NCBI GenBank assembly: GCA_021521415.1
Contig: JAIQDT010003767.1
Span: 62,001 to 126,000, forward strand
Direction: 5' to 3'
Source: Bidens hawaiensis
Taxonomy: Eukaryota > Streptophyta > Magnoliopsida > Asterales > Asteraceae
Length of the DNA: 64,000 bases
In this document: in pieces, positions 22,031 through 34,547 of the stretch
How the letters are laid out: every line of letters begins with the position of its first letter
How positions within the stretch are numbered: the first letter of the stretch is position 1
Notes under the pieces: generated by a model
The model's input: the letters and a program-made list of their open reading frames with translations, nothing else
The model's database searches: none
What the model was told of the DNA's origin: nothing
Made by a program: the position numbers and the translations under genes

Positions 22031-22498
22031 AGCTAGGGGTTACAATAACTCAGAAGTATGGTATAGCTAGAAGTAAATTGATACTATGATTAATACACAG
22101 TTAGCCGTGCACAACTCAAGAAGGGCATAACAGTAAATTCAGAAAGGAATCGCTTGCATATGAGTTTCTAGCCCCACTTTCTTGTTACGTTTCCGGGGTT
22201 GTGTGCATACTCGATGTGATTAGTTAATACACTTACCCTAAGTGGTAAGTGTATGCCTTATATGATTTATATGATACTGATTGAGGTTATGAATGAATGT
22301 TTGTCGGTACGTGAACGATCTTCGGATATAATATGCATGAATGACTAAGAGTATGTATAAAAGTATTTAATAAAACGTATGTGTAAAGAAGTGTATGTAT
22401 GGTTTATGGAAAGAAGGGACCAGACCCTACTAATATTTTAGTTTTCGGTTTTTGGGTTCGGTTCGGTTTTTGGGTTCGGTTAGTTACTACAACATCCA

Positions 22499-22815
22499 TA
22501 ATTTGTGATATTATTCCATGAACCTTGCTGCCATTATTTGTATTTTAGGTTGCATGAGCCCCGAGTAATTGATTATTGCCTGAATTTCTTTCGTGTAGTC
22601 GTTAATTGCTAGTTCGGTTAATACTGAGTGGATTGATTGATTGTGGTAGACGCGTGCCATAAGGTTTTATGTTTCTTGAATCATTTAGGTCAGTAGGATC
22701 ATCCTCTTTTAGTTGGACCAAAACCTTAGGGGTTAGCTTATCTATCTGATTTAGTTGATTTAGTTACCCACTGCGAGACCACGTGCGTTTTCTAACTATC
22801 GACTAGGTAAGTTTG
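22499..22815 (+). repeat. Left LTR, first part (5'-truncated)
   Basis: Matches the right LTR from TTTGTGATATTATTCCATG (37862) onward and stops at GTTTG (22811-22815), the target duplication of the copia insertion. The 37154-37861 part has no counterpart here; 22441-22498 is unrelated TTCGGTTTTTGGG-rich DNA. Confidence 0.85.
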
Positions 22816-23217
22816 TGTAGGTTCCCTGGACGGATCGCACGAGATATCGCGGTCTACTCAGGTGCGGAATCCCTGCGTAGATCGTTATGAGTATAGAACA
22901 CAAACACATGAATACACGAAACACGTTATATATTATAACCGAACTCACGTGATGTAAATATCACTGATACAGACTCTCGTCGACTGATTAACTAAACTCT
23001 CGAAGACTAACTGATTGATTCCCTAAACCAAGCCGTAATCTATATATAAATACACATTCGCCTGATATGTTCAGGCGAAGTTGTCCATAACTTCGTTTGT
23101 TCAACAAGTTCGCCTAGGCGAACTTGTTGACAACTTCGCTTGTACAAAAACATAAATAACATTACAGACTCGATTACAGACACTAGACTATGAACTACTG
23201 ACATTTATGCACCAACA
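22816..23217 (-). repeat. 3' LTR of SIRE-like copy 1
   Basis: Pairs with 33501-33907. On the minus strand it starts TGTTGGTGCATAAATGTCAG and has a TATATATAG TATA box near 23040. Upstream of that lie GGCGAAGTT/AACTTCGCC words and a perfect 30-bp palindrome (23101-23130). Confidence 0.93.
23101..23130. promoter_or_regulatory. Perfect 30-bp palindrome in SIRE U3
   Basis: TCAACAAGTTCGCCT is followed directly by its exact reverse complement. It lies about 60-80 bp upstream of the TATA box and is also exact in the other LTR (33791-33820). Confidence 0.85.
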
Positions 23218-23231
23218 GACTCCCCCTTGGC
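23218..23231 (-). other. Polypurine tract of SIRE-like copy 1
   Basis: The minus strand reads GCCAAGGGGGAGTC directly before the 3' LTR, the usual copia PPT. Confidence 0.9.
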
Positions 23232-23320
23232 AGTAGCTTCATATCTCGATCTTTAAGCTCTTGTCTTGTAATCCTGTATCTTCACGCATGCACTCCCTCT
23301 CTAACACATACCGTGACTAC

Positions 23321-25141
23321 TCACTGATATTTCCTTGCTTCGTCCTTCAAAGCAGGAATATAGAATATCTTCATTTCATTCAACACTTGCAGATCAGCTT
23401 TCGATAAGTTAACAAGATGCATCGGATCATACACCCTCAGCACTTCGTGTTCGTCTTCGTCTTCCATCACGGCTTCAGCAGTCTGGCAATCAACGTACCA
23501 CCATTTTAGATTCTTCAACACATCTTGAGGCATAGTCTTCATTGGAACCTCCTTGATGCATCGGATCGGTTTGTACTTCATCACCATCCATGGCTTGCCA
23601 TCTGCTCTCATTCCCCTTTCTGTATCCTCCACGAGCTTTCCCTTCTATGGCTTTAATAATTCAAACTTCTTCTCTTTTATGCTTTCTTTCCACACGATCT
23701 TCCCAATCACTCTTGCCATGTTGTCGTCACTTCTATTTATCAGGCCCAACCTGGCCAAATCCTTCACCTCACATTCCGGCAACGTATTGAGAGATCTCAG
23801 GGTTCTTTTGAAGTATTGAATACCATCATAACGCTTCACCACAAACAACTTTATCTGTTCATCATATATCCAACAGATAATTCCCTTCTTCGACTCAGCA
23901 TAGCCTTTGATGTTATAACTCTTCTTGAACATGGCTGGAACAGCAGGCTTCTTGGTCTTAATAAACCAATGAGCACAGCCTTCCTTCCACCTAGGCTGCT
24001 CCTCCCACTCAGTCTCATCCATCTCAGTACCCATGTCGGCTTTCTCAACATCTGGGATCTCGTGTTCAACGTCTTCTTCTACTATCTCCCCCTCTTCTAT
24101 CCCATCTTCAATCACAATCTGTGCGCCAATCTTCTCAATCTCCTCACACGGCAGCACATCATCATCAAACACATCATCATCTAGCATATCATCATCTAAC
24201 TCTCTCAACGCATCAATCACATCATCTTCATCATCAACCATCACCACCTCATCACCACCAACTGCACCTGCAGACTCCCCCTGAGCTGTGGAAGTCCCAA
24301 GAGCTTGAGTAGTTCTTGGCAACTCACCACCTGCACCTTTCGGTGCATTGGGATCATCGTCTCTATCGTTTCTCTTCTTAGTCCTTAACTCGTCGCCTCT
24401 ACAGCCTGTCTCCCCCTGAGATGCCAAGAACGCCTTCATAGCATCTATAATCCTCCCATGCTCAACCAGGAGGGATGACTGTAGTTGATTTTCTGCTACA
24501 AGGCGTTGAATAGCCTGGGTCTGGATAAAGTTGATCCTTGATTGCTCTGCCACGACCCGCTCAAGTGCAGCTATTCTCTCCGAGTCTGAGATGGTTGCAT
24601 CGAAATCAAATCTCATATTAGATGTATCTGGAGTATACTCAGTAGGGATTTCAAATGCAACTGGGACTTCAGAAGCAGTTGTGGACGTAACCGCAGGTGG
24701 TATCGTGACCGACAACCCTGCAGTTGCGACGACCGTCGACTCTACAAATTGTGCCACCACCTCTGAAGGAGTAAGCGTTGGAGGTGGTAACGACACAATC
24801 TCCGGAGTCGTCGTCTGTAGTGTAGTGGATGGGATGCCAACAGCTGATGTAGCCACCACAGGAACATCTGCAGCGCTTGTAACCTGTACAGAAGTAGGAA
24901 CGATTGACATACCTGACAGTGCGGATGGAGCAAAACGTATAACACGTGAAGTCTCTCCAGCTCCCATACCAGCACCTGTCCTTTCACGTCTCGAACGTCT
25001 GATCAACTTGTGTATGTCCTCCTCTTCTTCCTTTGACTCACTATCATCCACCGTCCTCTTTCTCTTCCCTAACGTCCTCTCTCTAGTCACCAACATCCTT
25101 CTCGCCTCATCCATAACGTCGTTAAGATCGGAGTCAGCCAC
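23321..25141 (-). pseudogene. Extra 3' ORF of SIRE-like copy 1 (N-terminus deleted, one TAG)
   Basis: A frame of 607 codons (first ATG 25114) is broken only by TAG at 23645-23647, where copy 2 has Gln (LLKTQKGK). It falls into a Ser/Thr/Val-rich linker with KRKRT and EEE patches, a coiled-coil-like piece (RIAALERVVAEQSRINFIQ), an acidic stretch (VDDEDDVIDALRELDDDML), and a conserved C-terminal domain from EEQPRWKEGC to DEARKYQ (about 220 residues, e.g. KSYNIKGYAESKKGIICW, LKNLKWWYVDC, VYDPMHLVNL). Copy 2 (47078-50020) has a further N-terminal domain missing here. SIRE elements are known for an additional ORF at this place, often called env-like; I see no signal peptide or membrane segment. 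Function unknown. Confidence 0.75.
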
Positions 25142-26973
25142 CGTCGAATTGAAGCCCCAGGCGAAGTTACGGATAACTTCACCTAAACCTTAACTTCGCC
25201 TGAATCTGAAACGGCGACAGTAAGGTTAATCGACATCCGTAAAACTGGTGTTTCGATTAACTTTGACGATTGAGGAGGCTAAAACACATGATATTAAGGA
25301 TAACTAAACGACCAGTTTACTCATGAACACGTAAAACAAGTTTTGAACTCGGGTTTAAAGATCGGTTGTTCGAGGTTGTTAACCGGTTGTCGAAACAACC
25401 TTAGATTAACATCAATGAACATATAACATTTGATAAAAGAACCCAAACAACCTTAGATCGGTTTGAAATCGAAGAACAAGATAACAAGTTTTGTATCTGT
25501 GTAAGTTCGCTGTGAAGACGAGAATAAGTTCGCTGATATTTAGAATAATGAACGAATTGACTGTTGAAAATCCATATATATGGGCGGAGTTATTCAGGCG
25601 AAGTTACGGATAACTTCGCCTAGGCGAAGTTATCCACAACTTCGCCTGTTCAACAACATCGCCTATATATTTACAAAATTTAACCTTATAAGTTTAACAT
25701 TTTTCCAATTAAGTTATAAAACTTTCCTTTAAGAACTAAATGACACGTTCAAGTCCAAGTAACCCGTTATAAACAAATACAACTACAGAAAAAGAAAACT
25801 TTAAACAATTTAAGTATAAGGGATCAAATTTCAGTCTGGATAGGGACTGCTACGTTTTAGAAAAGATCCGAACAGGAATCATACTAAGTATGTGACTGTC
25901 ACATAGATCCGTTTTTAGCTGTATTATGACATAAAGAGACAGGTTGTAAGCATGTAAATAACTTAAGATGGTTTTCATCGTGTCTGTGATACGAGTTAGG
26001 TTAAGTTATGCCTCAAAATTTAAGTGGGCAACAACTCAGAAATATTGATGCCTCCTATCTCTCCTCAAAGCGTATTTGGCTTTCCCCAAGTCACCCCGAA
26101 TTGATCTCGACCCATAGTGTCTGATTAAGTTGTAAGTACTCTTCATCTGGTTCCCGTTCTTCTTCTTACTCTAAGATTGAGAAGTCTTGACACTTTCATC
26201 TCTAGAATGTTTCAATACTCACAATTTTTTTTTTCTTTTTTTTTTTTTTTTAACTCACAAATTTACATAGACTTCAGAGTAGTAAATAACTGCAAGTCCC
26301 GAATCTGGATCACTGCAGTTTCTTGAAACGCTACCTTCATGGGAATCAGACCACCCATGGGCTCGTGTATGACTGGGTAATTGCTTTTCTGCCTATCACT
26401 TGGAAAGATAAAAATGAAGACAAGCAAAACTCTTAAGGAGTTTCCACGTAAAATCAAGTAAATTTAGTTTGTATCACGTCTACTTTTACGCACCATAAAA
26501 AGTTACCTTGACATACAATGACTGTCCTAAAGCCTTTTAAGCCTAATAACCTCACCAGTTAAGCACACAAAGTTAGTATATCTATCATTTTCCAAGGTTG
26601 GATCAATTTTCCGTTTAACATAGCAAACGTACTTCTTACGAAGTAGTAGACTTGAAAAATAATTTCATTTCCCTTAAAAAAATTTTTAACATTAATCGCC
26701 CCGACCAAAACAAAGTCTTCAGGTAGACGGCTATCCCGAAGATCCAATGGATCAGCTGGACCGACCACATACAAGTATGTGTCCCTCTAACCAAGTATGA
26801 TCGACTAATTTTAAGCGAAAGAATGAAAACTCATCATACACCGCCCCGGTTACTTTCAGTCATCTGGTTAATGGCTATCCTCAAATTCTAAAAGTAGAAA
26901 ATGAGGACCAAAACATATCCGAAGACCAGTCCTTCAAACTGAGGTAACCGACATACTTTTAAGCGATAGTGAC

Positions 26974-27011
<38 letters not shown>

Positions 27012-27026
27012 ACTTGAAAAGCATGG
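25142..27026. repeat. SIRE noncoding region between pol and extra ORF
   Basis: About 1.9 kb without a coding frame. GGCGAAGTT/AACTTCGCC words cluster at 25150-25210 and 25595-25670. A segment at about 25800-26110 matches 46020-46350 of copy 2, so it belongs to the element. T-rich runs lie at 26225-26255 and a pure poly-T at about 26976-27005. Confidence 0.7.
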
Positions 27027-30000
27027 TTACTCGGGATTGATCATCCCATTCAACTCAATAAGGTTTTGAAATCTCGTTTTGTCAAACGCTTTAGTGTAAA
27101 GATCAGCGAAATTATCAAGCGTATCCACCTTTTCAAGTACAATCAGTTTCTTCTCAGCACAATCCCGTATAAAATGATGACGTATGTCAATATGTTTAGT
27201 TTTACTATGCTTCACGGGATTGTTAGTTACTGAGATAGCAGCTGTGTTATCAATGCAAATAGGTGTAAGTAAGAAATTCAGACCATAGTCGCGCAATTGT
27301 TGTTGAATCCAAAGAACCTGGGAGCAGCAGTTGGATGCTGCCATGTATTCTGCTTCACAGGTTGAAATTGCGACCGAAGTCTGTTTATTGCATTGCCACG
27401 ACACCAATCTGCCACCAAGAAACTGACATCCTCCTGTTGTTGACTTCCGACTCTGATTGCACCCACCATAATCAGAGTCTGTGTAGGCGACTAGCTCCAA
27501 GTCTCCTCCTCTCGGGTACCACAACCCCAGCTTCGGTTTGCCCTTGAGATACCGCAAGATCCTCTTCACACCTTTCATGTGAGATTCCTTTGGGTTTGCC
27601 TGAAAACGAGCACAAAGACAAACAGCAAACATTATATCAGGCCTTGAAGCAGTTAAGTACATTAAAGAACCTATTATAGCCCGATACTGAGTTGGGTCCA
27701 CATCTGCATCACCGTCTGACTCAGCACCCAATTTGTGATTGACACAGATAGGAGTGTCGAATGGAGTGCTGTCCTCCATCTTGAAGCGTTTGAGCACATC
27801 ATGGACATACTTGGTCTGATGAATGAATATCCCATCCTTCTTCTGATCAACCTGCAACCCTAAAAAGAAAGTTAGTTCACCCATAGCACTCATTTCAAAC
27901 CTTTTCTTCATGACGTCCTCAAAATCTTGACACATGGAGACTTTTGATGCAGCAAAAATAATGTCATCCACGTAGACTTGCACTAGCAGGAAGTCGCTTC
28001 CTTGTCTCTTCACAAACAGCGTGCTATCTATCTGACCTCTTTCAAACCCATTTTCAAGCAAGTAGTCTGATAAAGTTGAATACCAGGCACGAGGTGCCTG
28101 ATGTAGTCCATACAATGCCTTGCTCAACTTGTACAAGTGATCAGGAAAGTCTGGGTCAGGAAAACCCGGAGGTTGCTCAACATACACTACCTCATCAACT
28201 TTCCCATTCAGAAACGCACTCTTCACATCCAACTGAAATACCTTCATCTTCTTATAAGCAGCGAACGCCAAAAACAATCTAATGGCTTCCAACCTTGCGA
28301 CATGAGCGAACACTTCATTATAATCAATCCCCTCTTGTTGATTAAATCCTTTCACAACTAGCCTCGCCTTGTTTCTGATGATAATCCCTTTCTCATCTCT
28401 CTTGCACTTAAAAACCTATTTTGTGCCAATCGCATGCACATGCTTTGGTTTTTCAACCAAATCCCAAACTTCCATTTTCTTGAACTGAGCCAACTCTTCT
28501 TGCATGGCTTCGACCCACGAGCTGTCCTTTAAAGCCATTTGATAATTTTTCGGTTCAATCTGGCTGATAAAGCAGGTGTACAAGCATTCGTTGATTATTC
28601 CTGTCTCCTTAATGCTTGTGTAAACACAGGTGTGCTCATCCAAGCTACGTCTTGTTTGTACACCGGAGGACACATCACCAATCACATTCTCCAAAGGGTG
28701 ATCTTTATGAATTCTCGTGGTCGGAACAGAACCGACATGCTAATTGTCTTCCAAGTTAGAAGAGAGCTCGTCAATGGTTGTTTCATGCTGAGAGTGAAAA
28801 GGATTGATAAATTCTTCTTCAGTTGAGGCAGCAGGGGAATCGATAGTATTTGATGAGGAAGGTTGACATTTATCAATCAGCTGTCTTTGCAATAGATTTT
28901 CTTCCTCATCAAGGATCATCTTCGTAGCAACTCTTTCTTCTTCTTCAGAGATATCTAAATCCGGTATGTTAAAAGACTTAAAAAGTTTAACATAGTCGAA
29001 AAACTCCGCAGGTCCGTTGCTTAGTTTTGGCGGTTGATAACTTGTGATATCTGTGTTACACACCACCTCAATCTTGCTTGTCGATGTATTAAAGACACGT
29101 CTGTTGGGAGTCCCAACAACATAACCGACTAAGATTCCTTCATCGGCTACTTCACCAAATTTAGAATTTGTCTTCAAAATCGAACAAGGGGACCCGAATG
29201 GTTCTAGACCACTCAAGTTGGGCTTTCTTCCATGCATAAGCTCATAACATGTCTTACCCAGTCTTTTAACAGTTAAGACTCTATTCAGAACATAACAGGC
29301 TGTAGCAACAGCTTCAGCCCAAAACACCACAGGAAGCTTTGAATCAGCCAGCATAGTTCTGGCTCCTTCAATTAACGTTCGGTTCTTCCTTTCAGCCACT
29401 CCATTCTGTTGCGGTGTATAAGGAGCGCTGTATTGGTGTTCAATCCCTCTCTGAAGACAGAAGATCTCCATCTCAAAATTCTTGAACTCTGTTCCATTGT
29501 CACTTCTGATGAACTTAACCCTTTTATCCATAACGTTCTCAACTTTGGTAATCAAATTCTTCACCATCTGAGCCGTTTCATCTTTTGATTTCAGGAAATA
29601 TACCCACGAGTATCGTGAGTAGTCATCAGTGATCACCAAGCAGTATGAAGTACCTCCTAGACTTCTTGCATATAAAGGACCGAAGAGATCCATGTGAAGC
29701 AATTCTAGAGTACTGGCAATTGAATTTACTTTCTTGGTGAGATGGGATTTCTTGTGCTGCTTTCCCTTCTTGCATGCTATACATTTATCTTCAAAATTGA
29801 AATTTTTCTAGGGAACGCCCAGCACAAGCCCATTCTTGACAATGTGGTTCATCTTCTGAAGATGAATGTGTCCCATTCTCCTATGCCACAATTCGGACTC
29901 TGTTTCACTCGCTTTTGTCAAAAGGCATGACTCTGCCGTGGCCATTTCAGTTGATCTCATATCCATAATGTACGTATTCCTATCACGAGGTGACTTCATC

Positions 30001-30335
30001 AAAATCCACTCCTCTGGTATCTGAAAACCCGGTTTCAGCACGATCGCCTCGTTCTTTGTAAAATGAACGGTGTACTCCTTATCACAAATCTGCGACACAC
30101 TCAGCAGATTGTGCTTCAATTCTTCTACAAAGTTGACATTCTCCAACGTCATCTTTCCGTTCGACACCGTTCCCTTTCCAGTAATATTGCCTCCACTTTC
30201 TCCGGTAAAACTTACTCTCCCTCCTTGAACAGGTTTCAAATCGTGTAACAAATATTTGTTACCCGTCATGTGCCGGGAACAGCCACTATCCACAACCCAA
30301 AGATTATTGGCAGCCCTGTTCAACTGTTCCTGCAC
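27027..30335 (-). pseudogene. Pol of SIRE-like copy 1: protease, integrase, RT, RNase H
   Basis: One minus-strand frame carries the copia pol order, interrupted by three TAG codons (at 29808, 28740 and 28416). Protease: WVVDSGCSRHMTGN. Integrase: zinc finger around WHRRMGHIHLQKM; MDLFGPL (first Asp), RSDNGTEF (second Asp), NGVAERKNRTL (Glu). [38 protein letters not shown] and active site YVDDIIF. RNase H: YTDSDYGGC and CEAEYMAASN. It ends at LIELNGMINPE. The TAG at 28416 replaces the Trp of GTKWxFK, and that at 29808 a Leu in VLGVPLKNF of copy 2. Otherwise long and well preserved. Confidence 0.92.
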
Positions 30336-30349
30336 AACAAAGCAAAAGA

Positions 30350-32970
30350 TTAGAATTTAGGGACCCAAGACCAATTGGTCTTGGATCTATACATCCCAAA
30401 CTTTGGCTTTCCAAAGTTAGTATCTCGGTAACTCCTGTAAGTCCCATTAGGATATCTTATTGAAGATTGATTGTAAGGCCTTCCAAACCTTTGAGAATTG
30501 AAAGTATTATAGCTTGTGGTTTGGTTATTAGAAGTGTAAAACTGAGATTTGTTTCTATGAAAACCTGAATTAGTCACATTTTTGAATTTTAAGTGGTTTT
30601 CATTTTTAGGAGCATAATAATTACTATTAGGTCTATTCTCAGCTTTAGTAGGCCTTACACCTCTGAATCGCTGCTTCAGAGGGCAATTTGCAACAAGATG
30701 TCCTAATTGATTACATCTAAAGCAACACCTATGCTCAACCTTTTTATCAACCGGTGCTTTAGATGTCAAGGCTATATTACCGCCCGTTCGTCTCACATAT
30801 GGTGGGACGTACGGGTTTAGTGGAGTACTCTTTTTATTCATTTTATCTTTTTCTCCACTCTTGGGTAACACAACCTCCTCTTTTGCCTTACCAGACTCGG
30901 ATGACTTATCCGAATCTGACGAGACTGGACTTTGATCAGAAATTTCAACACTTGAAACAGACGAACTTGTTTCACCTTCACTAACATTTGGTTTTTTAAC
31001 AGTTACTTTAATTGGCACTGTCTGAGCAACCTCAAAATCAATAGATTTCTGAACACTATGGTTAAAAGTGTAATTGTGGTTGTACGGTGGTGGAACCTCA
31101 TGATAACCGATTCCTCCTCTCTTGGTAGAGGAACCTTGATCACTAACAAGGTGATCAAGAATAGCAGAGGAATTTTTGAACTGCTCCAGTTTTCGATTCA
31201 GTTCCACCACTTTCACCTGGTGGTCAGCAATCTGTTTTTCTCTCTCAGCAATTATTTTGGCTTTTCTTCCAAAACCTCATAACTTAAATCAATCACTTCA
31301 ATTTTTTCAGCAAGTTTAGTTTTTAAACTTTTAACGTCTTTTTCACAAGCTTTTATTTTAATTTTATAATTATTTTCTCTTGATTTAGTAAAGTGATGAT
31401 CTTCTTTTAAGGTTTTAAATTCAGTATCCAACCTAACATACTGATCGGCAATAGTTGCTAATTGCTCAGACAAGTTCTCACATTTTGAACAAGTAGTTTT
31501 AGAGCATACCTCGGAGAGCTTGTCAATAACGTCAGCCATAAGAGCCTTTTCTTCTCTGGCAGCCTTCTCATTTTCTTCTGTTTCGACCTTTGCCAAATTT
31601 GCCTGCTCGAAAGATTCTTTAGAAAGCAGGTTCCAGTTGTATTCTCCATCTGCTCTAGACATCATGGCACTGTAATCTTTTCTACCCTCACTTTGCTGTG
31701 GAGACCTACCCTGACTTCGTTCCACACGCTCATTCCTGCATTCTTTTGCAAAGTGACCGTTTTGTTGACAATTGTAGCATCTCACTTTTGACTTGTCGAA
31801 CCCTGGTCTTCCTCCGACAAACTTTCTACCGGTCTTATTCATAAACCTCTTCACCCTCCTTACAATCATGGCCATCTGCCATTGTAGATCCATTTCTTCC
31901 ATATCGTCAGCATCAATCTGATCGTAATCTTCATCCAACATAGCTGGATCAACAATCTTCCCTTGAATATAGTTCTCATAGGAAGCAATGAAAGAAGCAT
32001 AGAGGCCAAACTGCTCTTCAGCAGACTTGACACTCATAGGCATCTTGGAGTAGTTGTTGCTGGGAGCACTTGAAGAGCAACCACTCTTGCTTGCCTGGGG
32101 TTGAGAACCACTAGATCCAGCTGCTACATAGCAAACATCCCCATTTGTGTTAACTGACACATGCCCCTCATGTGATGAGTTGGGGCCCGACTCTCCCTTC
32201 GAGTAGTAAGCAGCCGATTCAGTCTTTGAGCCTGAGCTAGTGTTGACTTTAGCTCCATACATACTTGGATCTTGAACCTGATCCATAGATGTCTCCTTTC
32301 TTACCATCTTAAGCTCAAAGGTCCTGAGCTTGTTGACTGTCGTTTCGAGATCATAAGTGGGAAAGTCCTTGTCTTCCCTCATCAGCACAGTGTACATCTC
32401 CCATTTTGGTGGGAGAGCATCCAGAAGCTTCTCAACTATCTCTTCTTCTCTGTAAGAAATGGAATAGTTGCTCAGTTCAGTCATCAGATGATAATATCGA
32501 GTGATGATATCATCTAATGATTCATTCTTCAAATACTTGAAGTCTGAGAACTGGGTCTTGAGCAGTTTTATTTTTGAAGCCCGGATTCCTACATTTCCTT
32601 CAAATCTGCTCTCAAGGGCTTCCCAAAGCTCCCTTGCTGAAGTGTACTTCCTAAAAGTATGAAGGATCTCCTGTGGAAGAGCCATGGTAATAGCAGCATG
32701 AGCCTTGCTCTCAGCCTCATACATCTTCTTCTTTTCTTCTTCCATTTTACTATACTTCTTGATTTGGTCACGACCTTCATACTCCATAATTGGTGGAATA
32801 TACCCATCCTGGATGCATACCCACATCTTCGCATCCTGGTATTTGACGTATTGTATGAACCGATCCTTCCATGCAACGAAATCGGTTCCCTTCAGCAATC
32901 TTGGGGCCTTGGTAGCTGACCCTGCCTCAACTTCCATCTTCACTAACTCAGAGATATTGATCGACGACAT
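30350..32970 (-). pseudogene. Gag of SIRE-like copy 1, one frameshift
   Basis: Starts at ATG 32970 (MSSINISELVKM). A one-base deletion near 31260, judged against copy 2, shifts the frame, and the second part ends WSWVPKF-TAA at 30350. The N-terminal copia Gag domain (UBN2 type; LWEALESRFEGN, LDDIITRYYHLM, LPPKWEMYTVLMRE) covers about residues 1-230. A first CCHC knuckle is [14 protein letters not shown], a long coiled coil with CSKCENLSEQL follows, and a second knuckle is CFRCNQLGHLVANC. Gag packs the element RNA. The stop before pol is kept in copy 2, but there pol stays in frame, so one base was gained or lost here at the join. Confidence 0.92.
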
Positions 32971-33005
32971 ATTTCCCGAAAAGTAAGAGACCTGAAAAAT
33001 TAAAA

Positions 33006-33037
<32 letters not shown>

Positions 33038-33486
33038 TGCTGTAGGCGAAGTTACGGATAACTTCGCTTGAAGTAGGCGAAGTTGTAGAGAACTTCGCTG
33101 AAGAACTTCGCTGATAACTCTGCTGATTAACTTCGCTGATTCTTAACTTCGCTTAAGGTAAGCGAACTTAGGAATGAGGCGAAGTTGTAGATAACTTCGC
33201 TGATACAGGCGAACTTGAGAAGGTAGGCGAAGTTGTGGATAACTTTGCTTAACCTTATATCTTCGCCGAAACCCTACGTACAGTGACGGCAACTTCGCCT
33301 GATGAACACGGACGTTTTTGAAGATCTGGAATCTGGATTTAACAAGGTTTTTGATGGTGCAAAGGCTTGAATACTGTGGTAGAAGGTAAGATTGACTTAG
33401 AAACACGAAAACACGTCCCGCGAATAGTCGAAACGGGACGAAATCTATACCCGCGTGAATATCCCGAACCTCACAATCGAGCAAAT
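32971..33486. repeat. SIRE leader with GGCGAAGTT/AACTTCGCC words and poly-T
   Basis: A T run (33008-33033) and at least a dozen copies of the word in both orientations between 33040 and 33300. No frame on the coding strand. Expected site of RNA dimerisation and packaging signals. Confidence 0.75.
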
Positions 33487-33498
33487 GCTCTGATACCA
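33487..33498 (-). other. Primer-binding site (tRNA-iMet) of SIRE-like copy 1
   Basis: The minus strand reads ATTGGTATCAGAGCATTTGC starting right inside the 5' LTR; TGGTATCAGAGC is the initiator-Met match. Confidence 0.92.
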
Positions 33499-33500
33499 AT

Positions 33501-33907
33501 TGTAGGTTCCCTGGACGGATTGCACGAGATATCGCGGTCTACTCAGGTGCGGAATCCCTGCGTAGATCGTTACGAGTATAGAACACAAATACACGAATAC
33601 ACGAAACACGTTATATATTATAACCGAACTCACGTGATGTAAATATCACTGATACAGACTCTCGTCGACTGATTAACTGAACTCTCGAACACTAACTGAT
33701 TGATTCCCTAAACCAAGCCGTAATCTATATATAAATACATGACAACTTCGCCTGATATGTTCAGGCGAAGTTGTCCATAACTTCGCTTGTTCAACAAGTT
33801 CGCCTAGGCGAACTTGTTGACAACTTCGCTTGTACAAAAACATAAATAACATTACAGACTCGATTACAGACACTAGACTATGAACTACTGACATTTATGC
33901 ACCAACA
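33501..33907 (-). repeat. 5' LTR of SIRE-like copy 1
   Basis: Partner of 22816-23217, with the same TATA box, palindrome (33791-33820) and word motifs. A small indel (GACAACTT near 33750) distinguishes it. Confidence 0.93.
33791..33820. promoter_or_regulatory. Perfect 30-bp palindrome in SIRE U3, second copy
   Basis: Identical to 23101-23130: TCAACAAGTTCGCCT followed by its exact reverse complement. Confidence 0.85.
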
Positions 33908-34523
33908 GTTTGTAAGTTGAGTTATTTTATCCTTATTATTGAATTACCCCACTCTTCCTAGGTTTATAATTAGCTCGAGCCATAGCGAGGATTGTGATTT
34001 TGATACGGACCTAGTAATAAATCATTAGGGTATGTAAATAAACAACCGTAAATTAAAAGCTAAATAGACGTTGTTAGGGTTTTCTGGTAAAACTGACCGT
34101 AGGGACCCAGTTGCCTTGATTACATCTATCTTAGTTCATCTATAGAAGCCGATTTCAAACACTTGTTAGCACCTGAGCTATCCTATACCCGTTAAATCAT
34201 CTTACCTGGGTGATTCATTTTTTTATTATCGTTAAATCCCGTTAAGTTTCCACTTAGTTTCGTTAAGTTTCACCGTTAGTTAAGTTAAGTTAAGTTAGTT
34301 TAGATATATAAGTTAAAAAAATATATTATTTAGGCAGGACTTGAGTAGGGTTAGTAATCTGAGCCACCTCAGGTGTCTTTGTGTTTGATACTCGGACTTC
34401 CTTGGTCTTTACTACATATGATCGGTACACTGGCCAGTTTTGTGAACTTAAGTTAGGATATTCAGTTTTAATTTAAAGCTTAGTTGTGAGTCGTAGTTTT
34501 CATAGTCACATTTTCGCACATCA
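33908..34523 (+). repeat. Left LTR of the non-autonomous element, second part
   Basis: Begins with the duplicated GTTTG and continues TAAGTTGAGTTATTT, as in the right LTR at about 38175. Ends CGCACATCA, next to the PBS. Confidence 0.88.
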
Positions 34524-34529
34524 TGTTTT

Positions 34530-34547
34530 TGGCGCCGTTGCCGGGGA
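34530..34547 (+). other. Primer-binding site of tRNA-Asp type
   Basis: TGGCGCCGTTGCCGGGGA follows the left LTR by six bases. This is the PBS common in Athila-like and related non-autonomous plant elements. Confidence 0.85.

Larger units (their letters stand above)
20880..22440 (+). repeat. LTR remnant A (gypsy-like)
   Basis: The block has a TATA box (TATAAATA near 20969) in TCCATGGGCTTAAGGGAG..., a CTACACCATAGCCTACACC start region, a word array (21360-21730), a GC-rich twin-hairpin block (21936-22030) and CACTTACCCTAAGTGGTAAG. The same parts in the same order occur in LTR B at 39850-41357. It is interrupted or truncated on the right. Possible U5 sequence (CTCACTCAGCGTAGCTGAC) appears at about 38945, beyond the nested element. 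Confidence 0.65.
22816..33907 (-). mobile_element. SIRE/Maximus-like Ty1/copia element, copy 1, 11.1 kb
   Basis: LTRs of 402 and 407 bp, ends TGTAGGTTCC and GCACCAACA, target duplication GTTTG on both sides (22811-22815, 33908-33912). The internal region, on the minus strand, has PBS, gag, protease, integrase, RT-RNase H in copia order, a 1.9-kb noncoding stretch, an extra 3' ORF and a PPT. I count about seven LTR substitutions and one small indel by eye. Several stops and frameshifts make it defective. Confidence 0.93.

Noticed and set aside
24531..25193. 220-codon plus-strand frame over the SIRE extra ORF
   Set aside because: Antisense shadow; copy 2 conserves the other strand's protein, not this one.
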